Below the pieces are notes generated by a model. The model did not search any database, had not been told where the DNA came from, and worked only from the letters and a program-made list of their open reading frames with translations. This document shows positions 33,585-43,078 of a stretch of 64,000 nt of DNA, one piece after another. Source of the DNA: Halobacteriovorax vibrionivorans (GTDB taxonomy: Bacteria > Bdellovibrionota > Bacteriovoracia > Bacteriovoracales > Bacteriovoracaceae). Numbering within the stretch: the first letter of the stretch is position 1; every line of letters begins with the position of its first letter. Location: the NCBI RefSeq assembly GCF_003346865.1, contig NZ_QDKL01000003.1:682001-746000 (forward strand). The letters run 5' to 3'. Both the position numbers and the translations under genes were made by a program.

Positions 33585-35072
33585 ATGACGAAAAAGAAAG
33601 GATTCTTTTCAAAAATTAAATCGAAACTGTCGAAGGATCAGGATGATGCTGAGTACACTAGTGAAAATCTTCCTGAGACACCTCCATCTGATGAATACGA
33701 AGAATATGAAGATGAGGAAGAAGTAGAAGCAGACTTCGATAATGAAGAGTACGAAGAAGTGTATGAGGAACTTGATGGTGAAGATCATCTAGAAGTCGAA
33801 GAAGAGGATACTCCTCCAACTCCCCCAGCGGTGGAAGATCCAACGTTAGAAGTCTATATTGATGACCTATCAGCAGATGATGAGCAAAGCGCTGGCTTCT
33901 TAAGCAAATTAAAAAATAAATTAAAAAAGAATAATGATTCTCATGACTCTGAAGACGACGATGAGCTTGAAGTTGATGAAATAGAAGAAGATGAAATAGA
34001 AGAAGATGAAGATGCAAATAAGTACAACGTAATGCAACGTATGCTTGATCGTATCAAATCAAAAAGAGATGAGCTCTCAACAGCTAATGTAACAGGAAAG
34101 AAAGGCAAGCAACAACTAAGTGGGCCACAATACTTTCTACCAAACTTACTTAGTTCAGAGAATCGTCCACAAGTACATCGTTACTTTATCTTGGCCATTA
34201 GCTTCGTCCTACTCTATCAAGTTGGAAAGATGGCCGCTCTCTATTTAAAAGATAAAGGTGAAGGCTCTTCAATTCAGACAACATTTAGTCGTCCACAAAC
34301 ATATGAGTATAATCGTCCTATTGCTAATATAAGAAATTATAATCCTTTCAATATCCAAGAGGATAAGAACGAAAAAGTTGAAGATAAGCCTAAGAAGCCA
34401 CGCAATATTATAAAAGTTTGTCGTAGCGCCGAAGCGGAATCAAAGCTTGGCTTGAAACTAATTAACACAGTTGTTCTACAAAATAATAAAAAGTCTGTTG
34501 CAAGTATCACAAACCGAGGAAAGCGTTTAAACGTTAGGATTGGAAGTAAGATTGATAATATTGCAGAGATTGGAAATATTTCACGTCAAAAGGTTATCTT
34601 TAAAAACCTTCGCTCAGGTGAATGTGAATATATTGAAAATGTAGATGATCGTGCGAGACGTTTTGCACGTAAAACAAAAACAAAGATCCTTCCTCCTAGT
34701 CGAGCAAAGGATGTGATGCCTGAATTCAATAAAGATATTAAAGTTGAAGGTAATAACTTTAAGATCAAGAAGCAATTAAGAGATCAACTACTAAGTAATA
34801 TTGGTGATGTTTTGACTCAAGCTAAGGCCATTACAATTAAGAATCCTGATGGTTCACTTTGTTTTAAAATGACACAGGTAAAGCCAGGGTCAATCTACTC
34901 TTACCTGAATGTTCAAAATGATGACATTATTTGCGAAATCAACGGCGCAAAAATAAATAACATGAACCAGATTATGGGAATGTTTGGAAAAATTAAGTCT
35001 ACGGACTATTACGAATTAGGTATCAAACGCAATGGCGTTCACCAAAGCTTTAATTATAACTTTGTTGATTAA
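33585..35072 (+). CDS. gspC: Type II secretion system protein GspC with long acidic cytoplasmic domain
   Basis: 495 residues against ~270-300 for usual GspC. GspC links the inner-membrane platform to the secretin. The single membrane helix lies at ~200-221 (YFILAISFVLLYQVGKMAALYL). Behind it come an HR-like domain (LKLINTVVLQNNKKSVASITNRG) and a C-terminal PDZ domain (KPGSIYSYLNVQNDDIICEINGAKINNMNQIM). The first ~195 residues are unusual: very rich in Asp and Glu, with a repeated basic amphipathic motif (GFFSKIKSKLSKDQ at 6-19, GFLSKLKNKLKKNN at 104-117). It is the first gene of the gsp operon, 16 bp before gspD. Confidence 0.85.
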   Translation: MTKKKGFFSKIKSKLSKDQDDAEYTSENLPETPPSDEYEEYEDEEEVEADFDNEEYEEVYEELDGEDHLEVEEEDTPPTPPAVEDPTLEVYIDDLSADDEQSAGFLSKLKNKLKKNNDSHDSEDDDELEVDEIEEDEIEEDEDANKYNVMQRMLDRIKSKRDELSTANVTGKKGKQQLSGPQYFLPNLLSSENRPQVHRYFILAISFVLLYQVGKMAALYLKDKGEGSSIQTTFSRPQTYEYNRPIANIRNYNPFNIQEDKNEKVEDKPKKPRNIIKVCRSAEAESKLGLKLINTVVLQNNKKSVASITNRGKRLNVRIGSKIDNIAEIGNISRQKVIFKNLRSGECEYIENVDDRARRFARKTKTKILPPSRAKDVMPEFNKDIKVEGNNFKIKKQLRDQLLSNIGDVLTQAKAITIKNPDGSLCFKMTQVKPGSIYSYLNVQNDDIICEINGAKINNMNQIMGMFGKIKSTDYYELGIKRNGVHQSFNYNFVD

Positions 35073-35088
35073 ATCATAGGGATCACGG

Positions 35089-37488
35089 ATGAAGAAACTA
35101 TTTTTAAATCTTTCAGCACTTTCACTACTCTGCCTGTCTACACCATATGCAGAAGCGCAGTTTAGACAGTTTAAGTCAAAGACGAAAGTTAATCGCGATA
35201 GCAGCGACAGACCATCTGCAGCAAACTTACTTAACACAAGTACAGCGACTTCAGGGAGTGATGCTTTTGGAAGAACTGCAAATCAACCAAAGAAAACTGA
35301 TGATGCCTATGTAAACCTAAATCCAGAAACAGCTTTTGGTCCTGAAATTGTTACTAGCTTTGACTTTGAAGATACATCCCTACAAGATCTGACAAAACAT
35401 ATGCAAAAGCTTACTGGTCTCAATCTTATTATCGACAAAGACCTTAAAGGAAAGATTTCAATCTCTGCACCTACTCCAATTACAGTTGGAGATGCATGGA
35501 AGGCATACCTAGCAGCTCTTAATATGAATGGTTTAACAATGGTTAAATCAGGTGCATTCTATAAGATTGTTCAAGCAAGAGATATTCGTTATATCCCAAC
35601 AAAGATCTACACGGGAAACTACGTTCCAGAAACTGAAAATTACTTAATGAAGATTATTGCCCTAAAGAATATTGACTCGACAGAGGTCTCTCGTTCATTT
35701 AGACCATTTATGTCTCGTTATGGGCGTATTATTGAAATTAAACAAACAAATACAATTATCATTCAAGATACAGGTTCTAATATTAATCGTCTTATGAGCT
35801 TAATTAAGTTCATCGATGTTCCAGGACACGAAGAAACGCTTCAAATTATACCTGTTAAAAATACTTCTGCCTCAGAAATTGCAAAGCTTCTCGATAAAAT
35901 CCTCAAGGATGACACATCAAAGAAGACCGCACGTCGTAGTAATGATGGCGGAGGACAAAGTATTTCAAAACTTACTGCTGAGCCAAGAACAAATTCTATT
36001 ATCGCCATGGCCAACTCAAGTGGTGCAAAGAGATTAAAAGAGTTAATTAATAAACTTGATGTTGAGCTAGTCGCTTCAAATAATGAGCAAATCCATGTTT
36101 ACTACCTCTACCACGGTGATGCCGAGGATATGTCTAAGACACTTTCTGAACTAGTTAGTAGCTCAGGAAGCTCTAGAACATCGAGAACGACGAGACGATC
36201 ACGCTTCTCGAGAGCAGCAAGTAACGATGATGAAAACGAATTATTCAATGCTGAAGTTAGAATTACAGCAGACAAATCAAATAACGCTCTTGTTGTTACT
36301 GCCTCTCCTACTGATTGGCTAACACTTGAAAAAGTAATCAAGAAACTAGACCAACCTAAAGACCAAGTCTTTGTTGAAGGTCTAATTATGGAAACAAATA
36401 TTTCTAAGTCAAGAGACTTAGGTGTATCAATTGTTGGAGCCTACGGTACAGGTGCTGCTGATAGAGCTGGTTCACTGCAAGGTTCTTCAGGAAGTACACT
36501 AACTCAACTACTTTCAGGTTCATGGCAATCAATCGGTGGACTATTTGCAGGTATTGGTATCGGAAACGAAGTTGAAGTTGATGTTGGTGGGCAAACTGTT
36601 AAGATCGATTCAGTGAACGCACTGATCTCAGCGATTGCAAGTCACGGTGACACAAATGTTCTCTCGACTCCTCAACTACTCGTTCAAGATAATACAGAAG
36701 GTGTATTTGAAGTTGGTGAGAAGATTCCTGTGCCTAAAGAGACACAAGCTTCAAATGGGTCGACAACGACATCACTTGAAACACAAAACGTAACTCTTAA
36801 ACTTAAGATTACACCACAAATTAATAAGGTTACTCGTTATATCAAACTTAAGATTGATCAGAACCTAGAAGACTTCTCTAGCCGTGCCCTTCCATCAGGT
36901 GTTCAAAACGTCGGTGTTGGTACAGTTGTTAGAAGTGCAGTTACAACAGTTACAGTAAGAGATCGTGACACAATTGCCATGAGTGGTTTAATGCGAGACA
37001 AGACAGTTGACTCTGTTTCAAAAGTTCCACTACTTGGTGATATCCCTGTCCTAGGCTGGCTATTTAAGAATACAAGTACACAGACTGAAAAACTTAATAT
37101 GTTATTTTTCTTAACACCAAGTATTTTAGATAACTACCAGCAAGATGTTGCTGAAACTGTTAAAGAGAATTTAAATCGTCGTGCCTCTCACCTGAAGAAA
37201 TACCATGGTGAAAACGATCCGTTTAAATCAACGGCCAAAGGACTTTACAATAAGGCCAAGAAACAACAAGACGGTCCACTTTATGATGAAAGTCGTAACC
37301 GTTACTACAAAGATCAGAATAAGAAAGGTGTTCAAAATCAGGAGATGGACTTAAACAGTAGCGCTCCTGTTGATAAACCAAAGTATGAAGATATCGTTCA
37401 GAAGGTAAAGTCTAAAAAAGCTGCTTCAAAAAAAGACAATGAAGTAAGAATTAAAACAAGTAATAAAGACGTTATCATTAGTAAGTAA
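35089..37488 (+). CDS. gspD: Type II secretion system secretin GspD
   Basis: 799 residues. It forms the outer-membrane channel. After a signal peptide (LFLNLSALSLLCLSTPYAEA) come the N0 domain (FDFEDTSLQDLTKHMQKLTGLNLIIDK), N1-N3 domains (LKNIDSTEVSRSFRPFM, PVKNTSASEIAKLLDKIL, HVYYLYHGDAEDMSKTLSEL) and the secretin core (LSTPQLLVQDNTEGVFEVGEKIPV, VTVRDRDTIAMSGLMRDKTVDSVSKVPLLGDIPVLGWLFK). The N3 domain contains a Ser/Arg-rich loop. A ~110-residue Lys-rich C-terminal tail follows the core and could be the S-domain or pilotin contact. Confidence 0.96.
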   Translation: MKKLFLNLSALSLLCLSTPYAEAQFRQFKSKTKVNRDSSDRPSAANLLNTSTATSGSDAFGRTANQPKKTDDAYVNLNPETAFGPEIVTSFDFEDTSLQDLTKHMQKLTGLNLIIDKDLKGKISISAPTPITVGDAWKAYLAALNMNGLTMVKSGAFYKIVQARDIRYIPTKIYTGNYVPETENYLMKIIALKNIDSTEVSRSFRPFMSRYGRIIEIKQTNTIIIQDTGSNINRLMSLIKFIDVPGHEETLQIIPVKNTSASEIAKLLDKILKDDTSKKTARRSNDGGGQSISKLTAEPRTNSIIAMANSSGAKRLKELINKLDVELVASNNEQIHVYYLYHGDAEDMSKTLSELVSSSGSSRTSRTTRRSRFSRAASNDDENELFNAEVRITADKSNNALVVTASPTDWLTLEKVIKKLDQPKDQVFVEGLIMETNISKSRDLGVSIVGAYGTGAADRAGSLQGSSGSTLTQLLSGSWQSIGGLFAGIGIGNEVEVDVGGQTVKIDSVNALISAIASHGDTNVLSTPQLLVQDNTEGVFEVGEKIPVPKETQASNGSTTTSLETQNVTLKLKITPQINKVTRYIKLKIDQNLEDFSSRALPSGVQNVGVGTVVRSAVTTVTVRDRDTIAMSGLMRDKTVDSVSKVPLLGDIPVLGWLFKNTSTQTEKLNMLFFLTPSILDNYQQDVAETVKENLNRRASHLKKYHGENDPFKSTAKGLYNKAKKQQDGPLYDESRNRYYKDQNKKGVQNQEMDLNSSAPVDKPKYEDIVQKVKSKKAASKKDNEVRIKTSNKDVIISK

Positions 37489-37512
37489 GAGTTATAAAGG
37501 CATACACAGTAT

Positions 37513-39246
37513 ATGAGAAACCAAGTGCTAGAAACATTTGAACAGGGAAAAGAGAAAATTGGTGAGCTTTTAATTAAGCACACTTCCCTCACTCGTGAAC
37601 AACTTGACGAGGCCCTGGATATTCAACAAGAATCGGGAATGCTAATTGGAGAAATTCTCTTAAAGAAGAATTACATTCATCCGCATGACATCACAAAAGT
37701 AATCTGTCATCAAATTGATATTCCTTATGAAACTGAAATTGATGTTGATACGATTGACCCTGAACTCATTACTAATATTCCGATTAACTATGCTAAAAGT
37801 CAGGAGTTAATTCCAGTACTAGAAACACCACGCTTTGTTTCAATTATTATCACCGACCCTTTTAACTTTGATGCCATCAATGATTTAAGAGAAATCTTTA
37901 AAAAAGATATTCATGTCTCAGTTGCTCAGCCTTTAAAAGTTAATGATGCAATCAACAGAGTTTACGAGAAAGCTAATAAGAATATGGTTCAATCTCTTGA
38001 GGACGAGTTTGATGAAACTCTCGACCTAGATGGGCCAATTGATATCCTTGATGCTGGAGCTGACGAGGCTCCTGTTATACGCTTTGTTAACTCTATTATC
38101 TTTAGAGCTGTTAAAGAGCGTGCAACAGATATTCATATTGAACCTTATGAAAAAGAGTCGATTTATCGTTTTCGTATCAACCGAGTTATGACGGAAGTTT
38201 TAAGACAACCTCTAAAAACTCACTCTGCTGTTGCCTCACGTATTAAGGTTATGGCAAAACTAGATATTGCAGAAAAGCGTATGCCACAAGATGGCCGAAT
38301 TCCAATTAAGATGGCCGGAAAAGATATTGATATTCGTCTTTCAACAGTACCAGTTCAAAATGGTGAACGTATTGTTATGAGGATTCTAGAAAAGGATAAT
38401 AATATCCTTCAACTGGATCACTTAGGCTTCCATGGGAAGGTTCTAAATGATCTCGATGCCCTATCACAAAGAAAAGATGGAATTGTTTACGTATCAGGGC
38501 CAACTGGTCACGGTAAGTCAACGACTCTCTTTGCAATGCTAAGTCGTATCAACACTCCTGATCGTATGATCATTACAGTTGAAGACCCGGTGGAATATGA
38601 AGTACCAGGTATTTCACAAATTCAGGTAAACCACAAAATTGAATTATCATTTGCGAAAGCACTTCGAGCTATTCTTCGTCAAAACCCTGATGTTATCATG
38701 GTTGGGGAAACGAGGGATTATGAAACAGCGGAAATGGCAATTCAAGCATCGATTACAGGTCACTTTGTTCTATCAACAATTCACACCAACGATGCATCCT
38801 CTGTTCCAAACCGTCTAATTGACATGGGTGTGCAGCCATTTATGATTGCCTCTTCCCTATCTGGCGCACTAGCACAAAGACTAATCCGTACACTTTGTAG
38901 TGAGTGCAAAAGGCCAAAAGATATATCTAAATTTGATCTAGAAGTTTTAGGAATTAAAGCAATACCAGAAGGTCATACTGTTTATGAATCCGTAGGTTGT
39001 CCAAGTTGTGATAACAAAGGATACTCTGGAATGACAGTAGTTGCAGAACTTCTTATGATTAACGACGAGATCAGAACGATGATTATTAACTCTGCACCTT
39101 CTGGAAAGATTAAACGTGCGGCACAAAGAGCTGGAATGAAGACACTTCGCGATGATGCCATTGAGAAGGTTCTTAGAGGTATCACTTCTATCTCTGAAAT
39201 GAATCGTGCCATTAATATTGAAACAGAAGAAGAAACAAAAGAGTAA
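37513..39246 (+). CDS. gspE: Type II secretion ATPase GspE
   Basis: 577 residues. Cytoplasmic motor of the T2SS. The N1 domain (residues ~1-150, IGELLIKHTSLTREQLDEALDIQ) binds GspL, followed by the ATPase core with Walker A SGPTGHGKSTTLF (His in place of the usual Ser), Asp-box ITVEDPVEYE, Walker B PDVIMVGETRDYETA and His-box TGHFVLSTIHTNDA. The zinc-binding tetracysteine is intact: CSEC and, ~38 residues later, CPSC. It lies between gspD and gspF with a 3-bp gap to gspF. Confidence 0.96.
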   Translation: MRNQVLETFEQGKEKIGELLIKHTSLTREQLDEALDIQQESGMLIGEILLKKNYIHPHDITKVICHQIDIPYETEIDVDTIDPELITNIPINYAKSQELIPVLETPRFVSIIITDPFNFDAINDLREIFKKDIHVSVAQPLKVNDAINRVYEKANKNMVQSLEDEFDETLDLDGPIDILDAGADEAPVIRFVNSIIFRAVKERATDIHIEPYEKESIYRFRINRVMTEVLRQPLKTHSAVASRIKVMAKLDIAEKRMPQDGRIPIKMAGKDIDIRLSTVPVQNGERIVMRILEKDNNILQLDHLGFHGKVLNDLDALSQRKDGIVYVSGPTGHGKSTTLFAMLSRINTPDRMIITVEDPVEYEVPGISQIQVNHKIELSFAKALRAILRQNPDVIMVGETRDYETAEMAIQASITGHFVLSTIHTNDASSVPNRLIDMGVQPFMIASSLSGALAQRLIRTLCSECKRPKDISKFDLEVLGIKAIPEGHTVYESVGCPSCDNKGYSGMTVVAELLMINDEIRTMIINSAPSGKIKRAAQRAGMKTLRDDAIEKVLRGITSISEMNRAINIETEEETKE

Positions 39247-39249
39247 TAC

Positions 39250-40458
39250 ATGGCCATTTTTGATTATAAAGGTATTGATCGTACAGGTAGCGAGAAGAAA
39301 GGCAATATTACGGCCGAAAATGAATTGGCCGCAAAGGCAAAAATTCGCGCTCAAGGTATTATGCTCACATCAATAAAAGAGCATAAATCGGGATCAAAAG
39401 CATCTTTTGAAATCAACTTTGGTAGCACAATCTCAATTAATGATCTCTCATTAATGACAAGACAATTAGCAACGCTTATTAAGGCAAGAATTCAAATTGT
39501 TGAATCATTTAATGCTTTAATCGAGCAATGTGAAAACCCAAAACTTAAGGTTATACTTTCAGAAATAAGACAAAAGGTTAACGAGGGTTCTTCCCTTGCT
39601 GCCGCCCTTGCTGATTACCCAAAAGTTTTTGACCATATCTATGTCAACATGGTTGAAGCCGGTGAACAATCAGGAACTTTAGACATCGTTCTACTACGTC
39701 TTGCTGAATTTACAGAAGCGCAAGTTAAATTAAAAAATAAAGTGAAGGGTGCCATGATGTACCCAATAATTATGCTTATTGTTGGTGCAACCGTTATGGG
39801 TGTTATTCTAGTTCTCGTTATTCCAAAGATTACAAAAATCTTTGTCTCAATGAAAAAAGAGCTTCCCCTACCAACACAGATTTCAATTTGGCTCTCAAGC
39901 TTTCTTCAACAATACTGGTGGGCCGTTATCGTTGGTCTCTTCGGTGCCTTCTGGTTATTTAAACGCTATATCAATACAAAGAAAGGCCGTTCACGTTGGG
40001 ACTCATTAACTTTAAAGCTACCAATCTTTGGTCAACTTATAACAATGGTAAACGTTTCACGTTTTGCCTCAACTCTATCAACTCTATTGAATTCGGGTGT
40101 TCCAATTCTTGCTGCCATGAAAATTGTCAAAAATCTAATCGGCAATGTCCACATGCAGGATGCAATTGAGAGTGCACGTGTTAATATATCTGAAGGTTCT
40201 TCAATGGCAGCGCCTTTGGCTCAATCTGGACACTTTCCTATTATGGTGACACACATGATCAGCCTAGGAGAGAAGTCAGGGGAACTTGAGCCAATGCTTA
40301 ACATTATTGCGGAAAACTACGAAGATCAGGTAGAATCTAAGCTAAGTGGGTTAACATCTGTTTTAGAACCGATTATGATGGTGGGAATGGGTGGTGCCGT
40401 TGCATTTATTGTAATGTCGGTAGTTGTTCCAATGATGGAGCTGAACTCAATCAACTAA
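39250..40458 (+). CDS. gspF: Type II secretion inner-membrane platform protein GspF
   Basis: 402 residues with the two GspF repeat domains. The first begins at SLMTRQLATLIKARIQIVESFNAL and the second at VSRFASTLSTLLNSGVPILAAMKIV. There are three membrane helices: ~168-190 (MYPIIMLIVGATVMGVILVLVIPKI), ~215-235 (YWWAVIVGLFGAFWLF) and near the C-terminus (MMVGMGGAVAFIVMSVVVPMM). GspF joins the ATPase to the pseudopilus base. An N-terminal ~60-residue domain (IFDYKGIDRTGSEKKGNITAENE) is also typical. Confidence 0.96.
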   Translation: MAIFDYKGIDRTGSEKKGNITAENELAAKAKIRAQGIMLTSIKEHKSGSKASFEINFGSTISINDLSLMTRQLATLIKARIQIVESFNALIEQCENPKLKVILSEIRQKVNEGSSLAAALADYPKVFDHIYVNMVEAGEQSGTLDIVLLRLAEFTEAQVKLKNKVKGAMMYPIIMLIVGATVMGVILVLVIPKITKIFVSMKKELPLPTQISIWLSSFLQQYWWAVIVGLFGAFWLFKRYINTKKGRSRWDSLTLKLPIFGQLITMVNVSRFASTLSTLLNSGVPILAAMKIVKNLIGNVHMQDAIESARVNISEGSSMAAPLAQSGHFPIMVTHMISLGEKSGELEPMLNIIAENYEDQVESKLSGLTSVLEPIMMVGMGGAVAFIVMSVVVPMMELNSIN

Positions 40459-40503
40459 GCTTAACTTGATTTTAGGAAGAGAAGATATTTAAGGAGATTT
40501 ATT

Positions 40504-40971
40504 TTGAAAGATTACAATTTTAAAAACTTTTTTAAGGTTCAGGCTTTAAAAAACCAAGCAGGTATGACGCTAATTGAAATTCTAATTGCATTAACACTTA
40601 TCTCATTAATGGGGACATTTATTGCAGGTAAAGTTTTTGATTCATTAGAAGAAGGTCGTGTTAAATCAGCTAACATTCAGATGAAGTCACTTGAATCACT
40701 TCTAAAAGACTTTAGAAGAAAGTGTAACTTCTACCCTACTACAGAACAAGGTCTAGAAGCACTTCTATCAAAGCCTTCAGGAGGACGTGAGTGTCGTAAC
40801 TATCCACCAAATGGATTTATTGATGCAGATCAAATTCCTCTAGATCCATGGGATATGGAATACGTTTATACTTCTGATGGTAAGACGTACAATATTATGT
40901 CTTATGGTAATGATAATGAAGAAGGCGGAGAAGGTTTCGCTAAAGATCTATACCTAAGAGATAGAAAGTAA
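40504..40971 (+). CDS. gspG: Type II secretion major pseudopilin GspG
   Basis: 155 residues, TTG start preceded by AAGGAG. A long leader (about 22 residues) ends in QAGMTLIEILIALTLISLMGTFIAG: Gly before Met, Glu5 of the mature protein, then the pilin helix. The C-terminal half has the GspG fold markers CNFYPTTEQGLEALLSKP and YPPNGFIDADQIPLDPWDMEYVYTSDG, including the Ca-binding PLDPW region. It would form most of the pseudopilus shaft after cleavage by a prepilin peptidase that is not encoded in this window. Confidence 0.96.
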   Translation: MKDYNFKNFFKVQALKNQAGMTLIEILIALTLISLMGTFIAGKVFDSLEEGRVKSANIQMKSLESLLKDFRRKCNFYPTTEQGLEALLSKPSGGRECRNYPPNGFIDADQIPLDPWDMEYVYTSDGKTYNIMSYGNDNEEGGEGFAKDLYLRDRK

Positions 40972-40990
40972 TTAAAGATTAAAGGTAATC

Positions 40991-41656
40991 ATGCATAGAG
41001 GCCATGGACAATCAGGTTTTACATTAATTGAAATTCTGGTATCCATGGCCTTAGCATCTTTACTGCTCTACATGGTTGTGGGAACCTCTTTTTCAAGTCG
41101 CCGCAATCTCGATGAAACAATCAATAATATTGAACGCATTATTCGCTTCTCTAGTGATGAAGCAAGCCTTCAAAATAAGTTTATTCGCCTTGGTTTTCCT
41201 TTAGAAGAACTTGATCAAAGACCAACTCTTGAAATTGCCCAAAGTAATGACTTTGTTATCGATATTGAGGGTACAAGAAACTTTGATGATTTAACTGAAG
41301 AAGAACAAGAAGAGATGAAGTCATCTGGACGCTTCACACCTCTACCAGAGTTTAACGCCGATGACTTTACGCCTAGTGGTGCAGTTAAAATTGTCGCCGT
41401 TGGAAGCACCCTGACACAAAAACTCCATACAACGGGAAAACCTTTCGTCTACTTTTACCCGACAGGTGAAAAAGATTCTGTTATAATTATCTTAGCAACA
41501 GAAGAAGAAATGGTTGCTCTTTCAACCGAGCCTTACTCTCAAGTAATTAATAGAGAGTACGTAGCACTTGAAGGTGTCAACTTTGGAAACGAAGACTATG
41601 TTGAGAAGTTAATTGAAAAAGCAAACGAATTGTATGACGAATGGTTAAGCAACTAA
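40991..41656 (+). CDS. gspH: Type II secretion minor pseudopilin, GspH position
   Basis: 221 residues. The pilin signal QSGFTLIEILVSMALASLLLYMVVG, with Glu5, lies at residues 7-31 after a very short basic leader. The body is acidic (DFDDLTEEEQEEMKSSG) and not recognisable beyond the N-terminal helix; the H assignment rests on its place after gspG and before gspI. It overlaps the next gene by 16 bp, so translation is probably coupled. Confidence 0.75.
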   Translation: MHRGHGQSGFTLIEILVSMALASLLLYMVVGTSFSSRRNLDETINNIERIIRFSSDEASLQNKFIRLGFPLEELDQRPTLEIAQSNDFVIDIEGTRNFDDLTEEEQEEMKSSGRFTPLPEFNADDFTPSGAVKIVAVGSTLTQKLHTTGKPFVYFYPTGEKDSVIIILATEEEMVALSTEPYSQVINREYVALEGVNFGNEDYVEKLIEKANELYDEWLSN

Positions 41657-42153
41657 AAAACAACTCTGGTTTCACATTAATTGAAGTTCTTATAGGACTT
41701 GCTATATTTGCAGTATTCATTACTGCATATATTACAGCACAAGGTCTAAATATTACAGACTCAATAGAGATGCGCTCAGAGATCACTCTGCGTGAATACG
41801 CTGTTAAAAAGGTCAATGAAATAGTGGCCTACCCACCAGAGCTTAAAGAAAGCCTAACTTTAAAAGCTGAAACAGGAAAGTTTGAAGAAAACGAAAATAT
41901 TAGCTACAGCGTAGAATGGAATAAGTTTATTGTTCCCGATTACGAAAAAATTACAGGTCAAGAAACTCCTGAAGATGGAGATGACAGTAACAACTCTATT
42001 CAAAAACAAATTTTTTCAGTTGTTAAAGATAATTTAGAAAAACTAATTTGGCAGGTTCGTGTAACAGTAAAAGACGAAACGACTGAAGAGTCATTTTCAT
42101 TAAGTACTTGGATCTCAAACGAAAAATACAAAGTTCAAATAAATGGTTTATAA
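41641..42153 (+). CDS. gspI: Type II secretion minor pseudopilin, GspI-like
   Basis: 170 residues. Leader MVKQLKNN followed by SGFTLIEVLIGLAIFAVFITAYITAQ, the classic GspI N-terminal helix, with a mid region YAVKKVNEIVAYPP similar to the LAExxxxE block of GspI. Minor pseudopilins I, J and K form the tip of the pseudopilus. It overlaps gspH by 16 bp and gspJ by 11 bp. Confidence 0.85.
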   Translation: MVKQLKNNSGFTLIEVLIGLAIFAVFITAYITAQGLNITDSIEMRSEITLREYAVKKVNEIVAYPPELKESLTLKAETGKFEENENISYSVEWNKFIVPDYEKITGQETPEDGDDSNNSIQKQIFSVVKDNLEKLIWQVRVTVKDETTEESFSLSTWISNEKYKVQINGL

Positions 42154-43078
42154 AAGAGATGAAAAGATATTAGCAAATAAAGCTGGCTTCACATTAATCG
42201 AAGTCTTAATTGCTATTGCTATTCTTTCATTTCTCATGACGGCCATTTATCAAATTGTCGATAGTAGTGCCACAACAAACGATCGAATAACTTCAGAAGA
42301 CAGAGAAAGACTTCAATTAGAAATTGGTCTTATGCGAATTCAAAGAGACCTCGAGTTAATCCACTCTCCTCTATATTTTGAATCACAAAAGTCAGAAGAT
42401 AATAAATTATTTGCTAAGACATATCAGCAAAGCCAGCGCTCAAGTACTTCAGGCTCACAACTTGGAAGTGGACAACCTGGTTCACAAACACAAGGCCAGA
42501 GTCAGTCTCAAACTCAGAACACGAATCCTCCAGTGATGACTTCTCACCTCTATCAAAATAAGAACTTTGATAATTTATCATCTAGTAATATTCCGATCCC
42601 TATTCTTATCAATGAAGAGAAAGGCTCGCTAATTTTTATGACTTCTGCAAACCGAAGACTTATAAAAAACTCAAAGCAGTCTAATTTGATTTGGGTTCGA
42701 TATCGCGTTGTAACAACTGAAACATCAGGAGTTGATGAAGAAGAAAAGAATAAAGAAGCTCCTTACTCATTAACTAGAACAGTAATTTCACAAAACCTCT
42801 ATGATACAGAGCTAGATTGGGAAGATGCAAAAGAGTACGCTGTCATTAATAACTTAAGGGATTTTTACTTTGAGTTTTATAGCCCAGAAAAAGAAAAGTT
42901 TGTTGCATCATTAAAAGAATTAAATAAGTTAAGAAATACGCCAAGACTAATAAAACTGAACCTAGACTACGTTTCAAAAAATGGCGATGAATTTGAGATA
43001 GAAAGAACAGTAAGAGTCCTATGGCCTACGTTTGATACAACTGAAGATTTAAAAGAGAAATATGAAGTCAAAAAATAG
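42143..43078 (+). CDS. gspJ: Type II secretion minor pseudopilin GspJ with Gln/Ser-rich insert
   Basis: 311 residues against ~200 for typical GspJ. The pilin helix AGFTLIEVLIAIAILSFLMTAIYQIVD is followed by MRIQRDLELIHSPLYFE, the GspJ-like early block. A low-complexity segment at ~95-130 (SGSQLGSGQPGSQTQGQSQ and more) is rich in Gln, Ser, Gly and Thr and has no counterpart in ordinary GspJ. The rest (LIWVRYRVV, VINNLRDFYFEFYSPEKEKFV) is normal for the family. It overlaps gspI and gspK. Confidence 0.85.
   Translation: MVYKRDEKILANKAGFTLIEVLIAIAILSFLMTAIYQIVDSSATTNDRITSEDRERLQLEIGLMRIQRDLELIHSPLYFESQKSEDNKLFAKTYQQSQRSSTSGSQLGSGQPGSQTQGQSQSQTQNTNPPVMTSHLYQNKNFDNLSSSNIPIPILINEEKGSLIFMTSANRRLIKNSKQSNLIWVRYRVVTTETSGVDEEEKNKEAPYSLTRTVISQNLYDTELDWEDAKEYAVINNLRDFYFEFYSPEKEKFVASLKELNKLRNTPRLIKLNLDYVSKNGDEFEIERTVRVLWPTFDTTEDLKEKYEVKK

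Noticed and set aside
33658..34017. 119-codon open frame rich in Leu and His on the minus strand
   Set aside because: It is antisense to the acidic GspC region (GAA/GAT codons read backwards as TTC/ATC and shifted frames); the GspC frame has the domain evidence.
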